Numbered from the stretch's first letter, positions 1-6,936 are shown. The stretch: 8,882 nucleotides of DNA from Bacteroidota bacterium (GCA_020629895.1 JAHDCM010000132.1:1-8882); one strand, 5' to 3'. Made by a program: numbers and translations. Notes: generated by a model not told the origin, from the sequence alone.

Positions 1-218
1 GCAAGGACTAGCGGGGCTGACAGCGGAAGACACCGCTAGGACTATGCTAAACAGGCAGCTATGAGCCAACTACAAACGGATAGCCCGACCCGTAACAGGG
101 ATTGAGGGACTGGGGGGGATCGAAGGATTGAGGATTTAGGTATGCTTGTGGTTCCCCTAGTTCCCGAAACCCTGTGGAGGGACACGCCCAAGAGATAAGG
201 AATGAAGGATTGAGAGAT
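1..218 (-). repeat. GC-rich structured intergenic element, Bacteroidota-type repeat
   Basis: This is the non-coding stretch downstream of the phosphatidylcholine synthase stop codon. On the minus strand it carries GGGCGTGTCCCTC (177-189) and, about 85 bases later, GGGTCGGGCTATCCG (77-91). From memory, this pair of boxes marks a repeat found in intergenic regions of many Bacteroidota genomes; I could not check that here. Between the boxes lies a variable segment with a 6-bp hairpin (150-171, GGTTTC pairing with GGAACC). Past the second box a 7-bp inverted repeat, CTAGCGG at 8-14 with CCGCTAG at 33-39, suggests folded RNA or DNA. Its GC content is clearly higher than that of the flanking gene. 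I see no tRNA, rRNA or tmRNA signature and no credible protein. The function is unknown; the left boundary may lie outside the window. Confidence 0.5.
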
Positions 219-221
219 TTA
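94..221. repeat. short direct repeats GGATTGAGG (three degenerate copies)
   Basis: On the plus strand the unit GAAGGATTGAG followed by GATTTA appears at about 122-138 and again at 204-221, where it has one extra base and overlaps the pcs stop codon. A weaker copy, AGGGATTGAGGGA, is at 97-109. The two best copies start about 82 bases apart and bracket the GGGCGTGTCCC box of the structured element. On the minus strand they read as T/C-rich CTCAATCC tracts. They could be degenerate tandem units, or a duplication left by an insertion into the larger element. The sequence alone does not decide. Confidence 0.5.
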
Positions 222-968
222 TTGTTTGTAGAAATAGGTTTTATAAACACTCATAAAGATAAAGTATGCTACGGCTAAAATAGAGACTACCTTCAGTAAT
301 GGTTTTACTTCGGGATAAAGCATTAGGATAAGAATATTGACCCCTATCACCACTACTGTCATGAGGACATTGAGTTTGCGGTGGGCGACGGTTTGACTAG
401 GATAGAGGTATTTGATAGGTACAAAATGAAGAATACAAAGGACAAAAATGAGGATAAAATTGGCCCAGATGTTAAATTCAAAAATGAAAAAGAGATAAAA
501 TACAACGGCATTCCACATCACGGGAAAGCCTACGAAATACATATCTTCGGAAACCATTCCTTGTTTGCCGTAGTAAAAAGCGGAGGTGAGTAGCATTGCT
601 GCGGCACAGGGCAGCCGCATCCACTCAAGGATCATATTTTCGGCATAGAAAGCCTCGTACAAGAAAAAGGCGGGAATAATGGCATAGGTGGCAAAGTCTA
701 TTACATAATCAACCATTTTGCCATTAAAGTTGGGCAGTACTGCTTTGACGTTAAATAAGCGCGCAAAGGTGCCATCAATACCATCAATAATAAGACAGGC
801 AACGAGCCAGAACATGGCTTCCCGCCATTCGGCTTGCGTAATTGCAATGATAGACATAAAACCTGCTACAATACCTGATGCAGTAAATAGGTGTACACTC
901 CATGCTAGGAGTATTTCACGAATGCTATATTTGGGTTTTTGATTTTTGGATATTACTTTACTAGCCAT
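219..968 (-). CDS. pcs: phosphatidylcholine synthase (CDP-alcohol phosphatidyltransferase family)
   Basis: This enzyme makes phosphatidylcholine in one step in the inner membrane: CDP-diacylglycerol plus choline gives phosphatidylcholine plus CMP (EC 2.7.8.24). The 249-residue product has the usual Pcs length and is mostly hydrophobic, with about eight predicted membrane segments. The CDP-alcohol motif DG-x2-AR-x12-G-x3-D-x3-D is intact: D65, G66, A69, R70, G83, D87, D91. The flanking text (VLPNFNGKMVDYVIDF, YYGKQGMVSEDMYFVGFPV, FVPIKYLYP) matches my memory of rhizobial Pcs rather than PgsA or PssA. The ATG at 968 starts a hydrophilic N-terminus followed by the first helix; no strong Shine-Dalgarno is seen. 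It lies 84 nt downstream of a choline-transporter-like gene, which supplies the likely substrate. A -7-like box at 1025-1032 might give it its own promoter as well as read-through. The assignment to Pcs is strong; activity is inferred. Confidence 0.9.
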   Translation of the reverse strand: MASKVISKNQKPKYSIREILLAWSVHLFTASGIVAGFMSIIAITQAEWREAMFWLVACLIIDGIDGTFARLFNVKAVLPNFNGKMVDYVIDFATYAIIPAFFLYEAFYAENMILEWMRLPCAAAMLLTSAFYYGKQGMVSEDMYFVGFPVMWNAVVFYLFFIFEFNIWANFILIFVLCILHFVPIKYLYPSQTVAHRKLNVLMTVVVIGVNILILMLYPEVKPLLKVVSILAVAYFIFMSVYKTYFYKQ

Positions 969-1024
969 GGCTGTCCATTTTTTGGTCGTAGATTAGGGAG
1001 ATGTTGAGTGGCTATCTAATTTAA

Positions 1025-1032
1025 CAAAACTA
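1025..1032 (-). promoter_or_regulatory. possible -7 promoter box TAGTTTTG for pcs
   Basis: On the minus strand the sequence TAGTTTTG matches the Bacteroidota -7 consensus TAnnTTTG exactly, 56 bases before the pcs ATG. No TTG-type -33 element is present at the expected 17-19 base spacing; that stretch is only A/T-rich. It could give pcs a separate transcript from the transporter, or be a chance match in AT-rich DNA. Confidence 0.28.
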
Positions 1033-1052
1033 ACTACAATATAAAAATATGT

Positions 1053-2636
1053 TTATGCAGTGAGTGGTGTAGGAGGGCATTGCTTTTGTGTAAATCGGGA
1101 TACTAGCATAATGGTTATTAATCCTGAAAACATCGCAAGTGTTTTAAAGGGGAATAATACCATTCCTGATGCATCTACCATTGGATAGGGTATTAGTTGC
1201 GGAATACCTAATGTAGGGTCGCCGCCGCCTATTCGCAATATTAATGACACCAAGAAACCTGCCATAGCTCCATAGACATTGGCTTTTTTGTCGAAAAGGG
1301 CTGTCACAAGTTGTGGAAATAAAATCACATACACAAAGTCGCTACATAAAAACCATAGTTCATATACACTTTGAATTTGTAAGGCCAGAAGTGTTGCTGC
1401 AATTCCTATGAGCCAAACACAACGTTTGATTACTTTTGCCAATTCGTGGAATGTTACTTGGGGTTTTACTAAAGGACGATATACATTCCAACTAGCCATT
1501 GATGAAGCGGATAGGATCGACGAATCAACAGATGACATGACTGCTGCTGCAATGGCTCCTAGTCCGATAGTTGCGACAATGGGGTTGGTAAGGTACCGAA
1601 TAACATAGGGAAGCATTAGTGCTGCATTTTCAGGAGGAGTAGCCCCTACTGCTGTCCAGTCGGCAACATGTCCAATCATGCCAATCAGAATAGCAGGAAT
1701 AGCGGCTAAAATGCATACCAATGCAGCACATAGTGATAACCACATAGCTGTTTTTTCGTTTTTTGCAGAAAGTACGCGTTGGAAATAGACTTGCCAGGGA
1801 ATACCTCCAAAAATGAGTAATAGGGCTGTATCCCACCATTGCCAATAGGCATTCTTCCAATCGGGGTGTCGCCAGCCATCTAGGGGTGGAAACAAGGCAG
1901 CGACGGCTCCTTTATCTGCTTGGTATTTTTCCCATACTAGATCAAGTCCTCCTACTTGTTGTAGGGCAAATGGGATCACCAGTCCTAGTCCTAAAAAGAC
2001 GAGACTCAATTGTAAAACATCGGTAATAGCAACTGCCCAAAGCCCGCCAATAGCGGTGTAGGTAATGGCGATGACCGATGAGATAATGATAGCAGTGGTA
2101 AAATTGACTCCTAGTACTGTTCCGAAGGTGGTGCCTAACGCGGTGAGGATCGCTGCGGTCCAAAATATTTCCCCTAATAAAGCAGGGACGAATAAAATAG
2201 CGGTCATTTGTTTTCCGTAGCGGTGAGCAAGCGGATCAAGCATGGTTTTAAAACCCAAACGCCTCATTTTTCGAGCAAAAAATAAGCCTCCAATTACCAA
2301 ACTCAACGCGTATCCCCAGGGAGCTTGCACCCATGCTAGTCCTGCACTACTCGTATATTCGGCACTTCCATTGATATAGCCTCCTCCTACCCAAGTGGCA
2401 CTCATTGTGAATACAGCAATACCAAGCGGGATGCCTCTACCTGCCAATAGTAATTCGTCGGTACTGTCTTCTTTTTTTAATTTGGCAGCGTAAGTTCCTA
2501 AATAAAAGATCAGGATATAGAAAAAAAGCATGGCAAAAAAACCTGGCCAGAAGACTTCTTGTCCAGTAAGATATAAGCCGAGTGCTAATAATAACAAGAT
2601 GCTAATAAGGATCGCTAAAGGGAGGTACGTTTTCAT
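1053..2636 (-). CDS. sodium:solute symporter, high-affinity choline transporter-like (CHT/SLC5A7-like)
   Basis: This is a Na+-coupled inner-membrane symporter of the SSF/SLC5 family, most likely importing choline. Over nearly its whole length it recalls animal SLC5A7 rather than bacterial proline, pantothenate or sugar symporters: TWVGGGYINGSAE (81-93), GLAWVQAPWGYALSL (99-113), the stretch around TMLDP (131-135), GGIPWQVYFQRVLS (277-290), AAVMSSVDSSILSASSM (364-380, the Na+-site helix) and FPFKTLAM (495-502). W82, Y109, W159 and W281 align with the residues I recall as the choline-binding aromatic cage of the human protein. The start at 2636 is preferred (527 residues). An upstream ATG at 2678 would add 14 residues and overlap the peptidase gene. 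Relative to CHT there is one extra N-terminal hydrophobic helix (about 4-24), and the long cytoplasmic tail of CHT is absent. It begins 19 nt after the peptidase stop and sits just upstream of pcs, supporting choline as substrate. Other quaternary amines are possible. Confidence 0.87.
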   Translation of the reverse strand: MKTYLPLAILISILLLLALGLYLTGQEVFWPGFFAMLFFYILIFYLGTYAAKLKKEDSTDELLLAGRGIPLGIAVFTMSATWVGGGYINGSAEYTSSAGLAWVQAPWGYALSLVIGGLFFARKMRRLGFKTMLDPLAHRYGKQMTAILFVPALLGEIFWTAAILTALGTTFGTVLGVNFTTAIIISSVIAITYTAIGGLWAVAITDVLQLSLVFLGLGLVIPFALQQVGGLDLVWEKYQADKGAVAALFPPLDGWRHPDWKNAYWQWWDTALLLIFGGIPWQVYFQRVLSAKNEKTAMWLSLCAALVCILAAIPAILIGMIGHVADWTAVGATPPENAALMLPYVIRYLTNPIVATIGLGAIAAAVMSSVDSSILSASSMASWNVYRPLVKPQVTFHELAKVIKRCVWLIGIAATLLALQIQSVYELWFLCSDFVYVILFPQLVTALFDKKANVYGAMAGFLVSLILRIGGGDPTLGIPQLIPYPMVDASGMVLFPFKTLAMFSGLITIMLVSRFTQKQCPPTPLTA

Positions 2637-2655
2637 GCGTTTTATGTGGCAGTCA

Positions 2656-5340
2656 TTACATTCCTTGATAAAACTCAATCAGGCTTTCATCCATTTCATT
2701 AGATTTGATATGGTTGAGTACCTCATTTAGTTCATTGATACGAAGGTCTATTTCTTGTATGACATTATTGTCCGAAGCAGTTACCTCTGTATTCAAACTT
2801 AGTTTTTTCTTACGACTACTATAAGAGTCGCGCAACATGCCGATGGATTTGGTTGCATTGAGGCGCAACCAACGATTATTACTTTTAAGGGCGAGTCGTT
2901 CTAATGTTTTTAGTCCTTTTTCTTCTACTTTAGGATTATCTAATCGTTGCATATACTCTACATAGTTTTCCATGATGGCATATTGTGAAAAGCGGCTTTG
3001 CACATTCAGGCGTTCTTCGAAAAAGGTTTGGTGTTTGGCTGTACCTAATTCGGCATAAATCCGCGCAATTCGATTGATTAACGTGGGATTATTGGATTTA
3101 TCTAATTGCATGGCAGCTTTTAGTGTCGCTTCATCATTTAAATCTGATAATCCTAGTAAGGAAATATTTTTCACTAAGAAAGAGGGGTCTTGAATACCTT
3201 TTTCAAAAATAGGAAGAAAGGCTTTATCTCGTAGTCCTCTGAGCTTAGTAACCGCCATTGCTCTTACTTGTGATTTCTTATCGTTTTCGGCTATTTCTTT
3301 CAAAATTCGAATTGCTTCTCCTTTTGTTGTTTCATTATCCAACCGAATCATACTAATTGCTTCTCGACGTACAATCCAAGACGAATCTTGCATCGCCTCT
3401 AGTAATACTTTTTGTACTTCAATATCTTCTTGCTTCTTATATAAACTCAAAATAGCTTCATAACGATCTAAAAACAGTGGAGCTAGGCGATACTGATTGA
3501 TAAAGGAAGCTACTGATTTGTTATCTTTTTTGCGGCATAAGACCATTTTTTCTGCATCTACATTTACTAGTTTAGGCTCTTGTGATGCAGCAAATACGAA
3601 TGTGCTAATAGTGTCTTCAACAATGATATGATGCCTTTCTTTTTTTCCATTTGCTTGATACACATCTACTGCCATAGGAAGGCGAAATAATGCTGTTCCT
3701 TTTTCTGTTTGTTTTTGGAAAACGGATACTCGAATATTATTTTTCGCCTTATTAAAATCATAATTAATCTCTAGTTCAGGATGTCCTGCTGTCATAAACC
3801 ACTGGTTAAAAAACCAGTTTAAGTCTTCTCCACAGGTTTCTTCGAAAGCTAGTCGTAAATCGTGAATTTCGGCAGAGTTATATTCTCGATCATTGAGATA
3901 ATTGGTAATGGCGATAAAAAATGCCTCGTCGCCAATATAGTTGCGCAACATGTGTAGTACTCGTCCTCCTTTTTGGTAGGTATGTCGGTCAAACATATCG
4001 TCCCGATTTCTGTAATGAAACCGAATAATAGGTTCTTGTTTATAATTGGCTTCTCCTAAGTAGGAGGTTAAGTCTTTACTAAGGTGATAATCTGCTTCAT
4101 CTCGTCCATATTTGTGTGCAATCCATAGATATTCGCTATAAGTAGCAAAAGACTCATTAAGGGCTAAATTGGCCCATGATTCGCAGGTTACTAAATCACC
4201 AAACCAATGGTGTGCTAATTCGTGTGCAATAATATCTTCGTGGTTATTATCTAGCAGTTCTTCGTCGGTCATGTGCATATCTTCGAAAAAGGTTACTGCC
4301 GTCGTATTTTCCATTGCTCCAGCTACAAAATCACGCACCACAATTTGCGAATATTTATCCCAGGGATAATCATATTGCAGCAAATCGGAGAAAAAGTCGA
4401 GCATTTCGGGAGTATTACCGAATATAGATTTGGCGTAAGGTTCGTATTCTTTTTCGACATAATAATTCACCTCAATATCTCTCCATTTATCTTTCACAAC
4501 CGCAAATTCGCCCACTGCCATCATAAATAAGTAGGGAGCGTGTCCTTTTTCTTGTTTCCAATAATCGGTACGCGTATTATTATCGTTTTTGGTAGACTTT
4601 ACAAATTTCCCATTAGAAAGCGTTGTGTATTTTTCATCTACGGTAATCGCTATTTCTTGTGATGTTCTTTCATTGGGACTATCAATGGTAGGAAACCAGC
4701 AAGAGGAAGCTTCCATTTCTCCTTGTGTCCAAAGTTGTGTAGGCTTTAGTGGATTTTCATCTAAAGGGTCAATAAAATATAAGCCAATATTGTCTTCTGT
4801 AATTTCGGGAAACTTATCTCTAATTTCGTTGGGCTTGGCTGTATATTTTACAAATACTTCAAACTGTTCATCACGCGAGTATATTCGATCTAACTGGATG
4901 TTTAATTGTAGATCGTCGTAGGTATATTCTAATGGTACTCGTTTTTTGTCATTGATCAAAGCTACTTGGTGAATATCAAAACCTTTTGCATCAATCTTGA
5001 GTGTTTGTGTGCTATAAAAGAACGGACTCAGTATCAAATTAGCTTCTCCTAATACATATTGCTTTGCCCAATCAAAACTAACAGCTAATTTGGTATGGAT
5101 GAGGTCATGTTCTCGTTTTTTAGATTGTTGGTACTCTTTATGTTTATCATCTTTTTTGTCGTCTGTAAAAATAGGCGCGTGATACTCTACCACAGTAGAA
5201 ACTTCTGTCACTTCTGTAGGAGCAGGTATATTGGTTTTATCTACGCTATCTGCTTTTCTCTGCGCTAATTTTGATGCAGAGCAGGAAGATAATAAACACA
5301 ACACAATGGTTATAATATAAAACGATCTTAGCTTATACAT
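2656..5340 (-). CDS. M1 family zinc aminopeptidase lipoprotein with C-terminal HEAT-like repeats
   Basis: This is an aminopeptidase N-type metallopeptidase that would trim N-terminal residues from peptides in the cell envelope. The 894-residue product opens with a lipoprotein signal peptide with lipobox LSSC, cysteine 20. A charged linker (about 24-80) follows, then the M1 N-terminal beta domain. The catalytic region has GAMEN at 341-345, the zinc site HELAH at 373-377 with E396 eighteen residues further on (HExxH-x18-E), and the transition-state tyrosine Y455 in TYQKGG. All key residues are present, so it should be active. After a short beta domain, residues about 620-805 form repeated helical pairs of the HEAT type (for example around SSWIVRREA, 654-662). 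The tail (about 858-894) looks like a short coiled coil. The ATG at 5340 has AGGA nine bases upstream. It sits between two FKBP lipoproteins and the choline transporter, 47 nt and 19 nt from its neighbours, so an operon is likely. The substrate is unknown. Confidence 0.92.
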   Translation of the reverse strand: MYKLRSFYIITIVLCLLSSCSASKLAQRKADSVDKTNIPAPTEVTEVSTVVEYHAPIFTDDKKDDKHKEYQQSKKREHDLIHTKLAVSFDWAKQYVLGEANLILSPFFYSTQTLKIDAKGFDIHQVALINDKKRVPLEYTYDDLQLNIQLDRIYSRDEQFEVFVKYTAKPNEIRDKFPEITEDNIGLYFIDPLDENPLKPTQLWTQGEMEASSCWFPTIDSPNERTSQEIAITVDEKYTTLSNGKFVKSTKNDNNTRTDYWKQEKGHAPYLFMMAVGEFAVVKDKWRDIEVNYYVEKEYEPYAKSIFGNTPEMLDFFSDLLQYDYPWDKYSQIVVRDFVAGAMENTTAVTFFEDMHMTDEELLDNNHEDIIAHELAHHWFGDLVTCESWANLALNESFATYSEYLWIAHKYGRDEADYHLSKDLTSYLGEANYKQEPIIRFHYRNRDDMFDRHTYQKGGRVLHMLRNYIGDEAFFIAITNYLNDREYNSAEIHDLRLAFEETCGEDLNWFFNQWFMTAGHPELEINYDFNKAKNNIRVSVFQKQTEKGTALFRLPMAVDVYQANGKKERHHIIVEDTISTFVFAASQEPKLVNVDAEKMVLCRKKDNKSVASFINQYRLAPLFLDRYEAILSLYKKQEDIEVQKVLLEAMQDSSWIVRREAISMIRLDNETTKGEAIRILKEIAENDKKSQVRAMAVTKLRGLRDKAFLPIFEKGIQDPSFLVKNISLLGLSDLNDEATLKAAMQLDKSNNPTLINRIARIYAELGTAKHQTFFEERLNVQSRFSQYAIMENYVEYMQRLDNPKVEEKGLKTLERLALKSNNRWLRLNATKSIGMLRDSYSSRKKKLSLNTEVTASDNNVIQEIDLRINELNEVLNHIKSNEMDESLIEFYQGM

Positions 5341-5360
5341 AAAGTCATATCCTGTATTAC

Positions 5361-5379
5361 AAAAAATAGGGTGCCTATT
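5361..5379 (-). terminator. weak hairpin plus T-run between FKBP and peptidase genes (possible attenuator)
   Basis: On the minus strand a 6-bp stem AATAGG-CAC-CCTATT is followed by a run of six T residues, eleven bases after the upstream FKBP stop codon. The stem is short and has only two G:C pairs, so at best it would reduce read-through into the peptidase gene. It may also be chance in AT-rich DNA. Confidence 0.25.
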
Positions 5380-5387
5380 ATTTTTGT

Positions 5388-5960
5388 TTATTCGACATCT
5401 ATTACTTCCACCTTAAACACCAATACAGAGTTGGCGGGAATGAGTCCATTTCCAACCTCTCTATCTTTATATGCTAAACCAGAAGGGATAAAAAGCTGTC
5501 CAACGCCACCTTTTTTAAGGAGTGGGATTCCTTCTTGCCATCCTGGTATAACTGCTTTCAAGGGAAAACTGATGGGTTCTCCTCGATCATAAGAAGAATC
5601 AAATTTTTTACCATTTAGCAGTGTTCCTTCATAATGTGCCTTGATAGTGGCACTACTAGGAATATCTTCTGTTCCTTCTTTTTCAATAATATAATGCAGT
5701 CCAGAAGCCGTTGATTGTGCTACTAGTTCATTTCTTTTTAAATGAGCAATAATTAAAGCTCTATCTTTAGCCGCCTGTGTTTCGGTGGTTTCGGGCTTAG
5801 TTATTTTTACGGTTACTGGTTCACTGTTATCTGATGTGGTCGTTTCTTGTTGGCTGGTTGTTTCGAGTTCTTGTGTTTCAGTAGTGCTTGCTTTTTTAAA
5901 GACACTACATCCTGCCAACAAAATAAGACAACTAGCAGACATTAAGATTATTTTTTTCAT
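5388..5960 (-). CDS. FKBP-type peptidyl-prolyl cis-trans isomerase lipoprotein (copy A)
   Basis: This protein should catalyse cis-trans isomerisation of prolyl bonds and help proteins fold in the envelope. It has 190 residues. A lipoprotein signal peptide ends in LAGC, cysteine 18. A Thr/Glu-rich, low-complexity tether (about 22-64) follows, then one FKBP domain from about residue 85 to the end. Residues that line the FKBP pocket are kept: Y110, F120, D121, V137, I138, W141, Y164 and F182. Where most FKBPs read AYG before the last loop, this one has AYK (163-165), and the loop is one residue longer than in its neighbour. By eye, residues 65-190 are about 60% identical to the FKBP domain of the gene just upstream (6025-6534), so the pair arose by tandem duplication. 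The ATG at 5960 lies 64 nt after that gene's stop and has no clear Shine-Dalgarno. Isomerase assignment is firm; the clients are unknown. Confidence 0.92.
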   Translation of the reverse strand: MKKIILMSASCLILLAGCSVFKKASTTETQELETTSQQETTTSDNSEPVTVKITKPETTETQAAKDRALIIAHLKRNELVAQSTASGLHYIIEKEGTEDIPSSATIKAHYEGTLLNGKKFDSSYDRGEPISFPLKAVIPGWQEGIPLLKKGGVGQLFIPSGLAYKDREVGNGLIPANSVLVFKVEVIDVE

Positions 5961-6024
5961 AGATTGGGTTTGAAATTGAGATATAATTTAGAAGAGCAAG
6001 GGAGGTTCTTTAAGTTCAGATCAG

Positions 6025-6534
6025 CTACTCACTATCAATTACCTCTATATCGAATAATAGAATAGAATTTGCGGGTATTTTATTGCCCATATTCATTTTC
6101 CCATAGGCTAGTTTAGAAGGAACAATCAATTTGCCTTTTCCTCCTTTTTTGAGTAATGGCACCCCTTCTTTCCATCCTTTAATCACATTATTTAAAGAAA
6201 TGGTCAGCGGTTCTCCTCGATCGTAAGAAGAGTCAAAAACGCTCCCATCTAATAACTGTCCTTTATAGTCAATTTCAACCGTTGCTTCTGGTGGAATATC
6301 AGCTATCCCTTCTTTTTCAATGATGTAAAATAATCCTGATGGTGTAGAAGTTGCTTGTAAGTTATTTTCTTGTAGATATTTTTCAATAAGTGTTTTATCT
6401 TTTAAAGCTTGCTTATCTTTTGGGATAACCAACCCTTTATAATTGCCTGCTTCTCTTGGTTTTTCTTCAATATTAGTGGTACAGGCTATAAAGAATGAAG
6501 ATATTATCAATAGCATCCCGTATCTTTTTTTCAT
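6025..6534 (-). CDS. FKBP-type peptidyl-prolyl cis-trans isomerase lipoprotein (copy B)
   Basis: This is the upstream member of the tandem FKBP pair, 169 residues. A signal peptide with the poorer lipobox FIAC puts the lipidated cysteine at residue 18. The linker is short and charged and lacks the Thr-rich tether of copy A. The FKBP domain spans about 65-169 and keeps the pocket residues Y90, F100, D101, V117, I118, W121, Y144 and F161, with the usual AYG at 143-145. It therefore looks catalytically complete. The tether and loop differences from copy A suggest that the copies work at different distances from the membrane or on different clients, which is inference. It is the first gene of the minus-strand run leading to the peptidase, transporter and pcs, so any operon promoter should lie in the 6535-6900 gap. 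The ATG at 6534 is followed directly by a Lys-rich signal start. Confidence 0.92.
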   Translation of the reverse strand: MKKRYGMLLIISSFFIACTTNIEEKPREAGNYKGLVIPKDKQALKDKTLIEKYLQENNLQATSTPSGLFYIIEKEGIADIPPEATVEIDYKGQLLDGSVFDSSYDRGEPLTISLNNVIKGWKEGVPLLKKGGKGKLIVPSKLAYGKMNMGNKIPANSILLFDIEVIDSE

Positions 6535-6722
6535 AGTAACATTTCAAAGTTGAATTGAAGAAATTTATTACTTGCTGAAAAACAAGCAACTGCATCAAGC
6601 TGTCAAAAACATAGCATTTATTACTTTTATTTTTATTAAAAAGAACTTGATGAGTAAGTTATTCATACAAATTTTCAGCCATATTGCTGTTTATATAATG
6701 AACAGGTAAAAATAAAAAATAA

Positions 6723-6752
6723 TTGCCCAAATTAAGGCTTTACTTAGGTTTA
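6723..6752 (+). promoter_or_regulatory. candidate plus-strand promoter (TTG-N19-TAGGTTTA)
   Basis: TTG at 6723-6725 is followed after 19 bases by TAGGTTTA at 6745-6752, one base away from the Bacteroidota -7 consensus TAnnTTTG and with acceptable spacing. It points rightward at the plus-strand terminator at 6901-6936, with no protein gene between. That geometry fits a small RNA, but a single near-match in AT-rich DNA is weak evidence. Confidence 0.3.
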
Positions 6753-6781
6753 ATTATAAACTCAGTTATTTATTTTCCTAA

Positions 6782-6789
6782 CAAAGATA
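6782..6789 (-). promoter_or_regulatory. possible -7 box TATCTTTG for the FKBP-led gene run
   Basis: On the minus strand TATCTTTG matches TAnnTTTG exactly. The expected -33 position has only A/T-rich sequence without TTG. If used, it would give the FKBP copy B transcript a leader of roughly 240 bases. It is the only exact -7 match I found in the gap for this strand. Confidence 0.25.
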
Positions 6790-6900
6790 GTTATGTAGTT
6801 AAACTTTTAAGGTAAAATTGACTCCATTATTACAGAACGCAGTTAGTAATAAAACAACTGCATTTCTTTATTATTATAGAGTTTTGGGTGAATAATTATG

Positions 6901-6936
6901 AAGCTCCGTTGTGTATTTTACCGACGGGGCTTTTTT
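6901..6936 (+). terminator. plus-strand intrinsic terminator
   Basis: An 11-bp stem pairs AAGCTCCGTTG (6901-6911) with CGACGGGGCTT (6922-6932), allowing two G:U pairs, around a 10-base loop, and runs into six T residues (6931-6936). The T-run follows the stem only on the plus strand; on the minus strand the hairpin is followed by CATAATT. It therefore ends rightward transcription coming from the intergenic gap. Confidence 0.65.

Larger units (their letters stand above)
6759..6936 (+). ncRNA. candidate small non-coding RNA (about 180 nt)
   Basis: The evidence is geometric. A plausible plus-strand promoter (6723-6752) is followed about 150 bases later by a good plus-strand intrinsic terminator (6901-6936), with no open reading frame of note between them. 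The interval contains a 6-bp hairpin (6839-6861) and is otherwise AT-rich. No plus-strand protein gene exists in the window to explain the terminator. It does not look like any RNA family I recognise. The start point is estimated from the promoter box. Confidence 0.25.

Noticed and set aside
1..218. A possible tRNA, tmRNA, RNase P RNA or rRNA end in the GC-rich left edge
   Set aside because: None of the conserved sequences of these RNAs is present; the boxes fit a Bacteroidota intergenic repeat better.
59..250. Minus-strand frame of 63 codons
   Set aside because: It runs across the structured repeat and overlaps the end of pcs; its protein is low-complexity text from the CTCAATCC repeats.
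2637..2678. Use of the ATG at 2678 as start of the transporter
   Set aside because: It would overlap the peptidase gene and add polar residues with two cysteines; the ATG at 2636 leads straight into a hydrophobic helix after a 19-nt gap.
6541..6560. CAACTTTG on the minus strand as a promoter box for FKBP copy B
   Set aside because: It has a mismatch in the key TA, no -33 element, and is only about 14 bases before the start codon.
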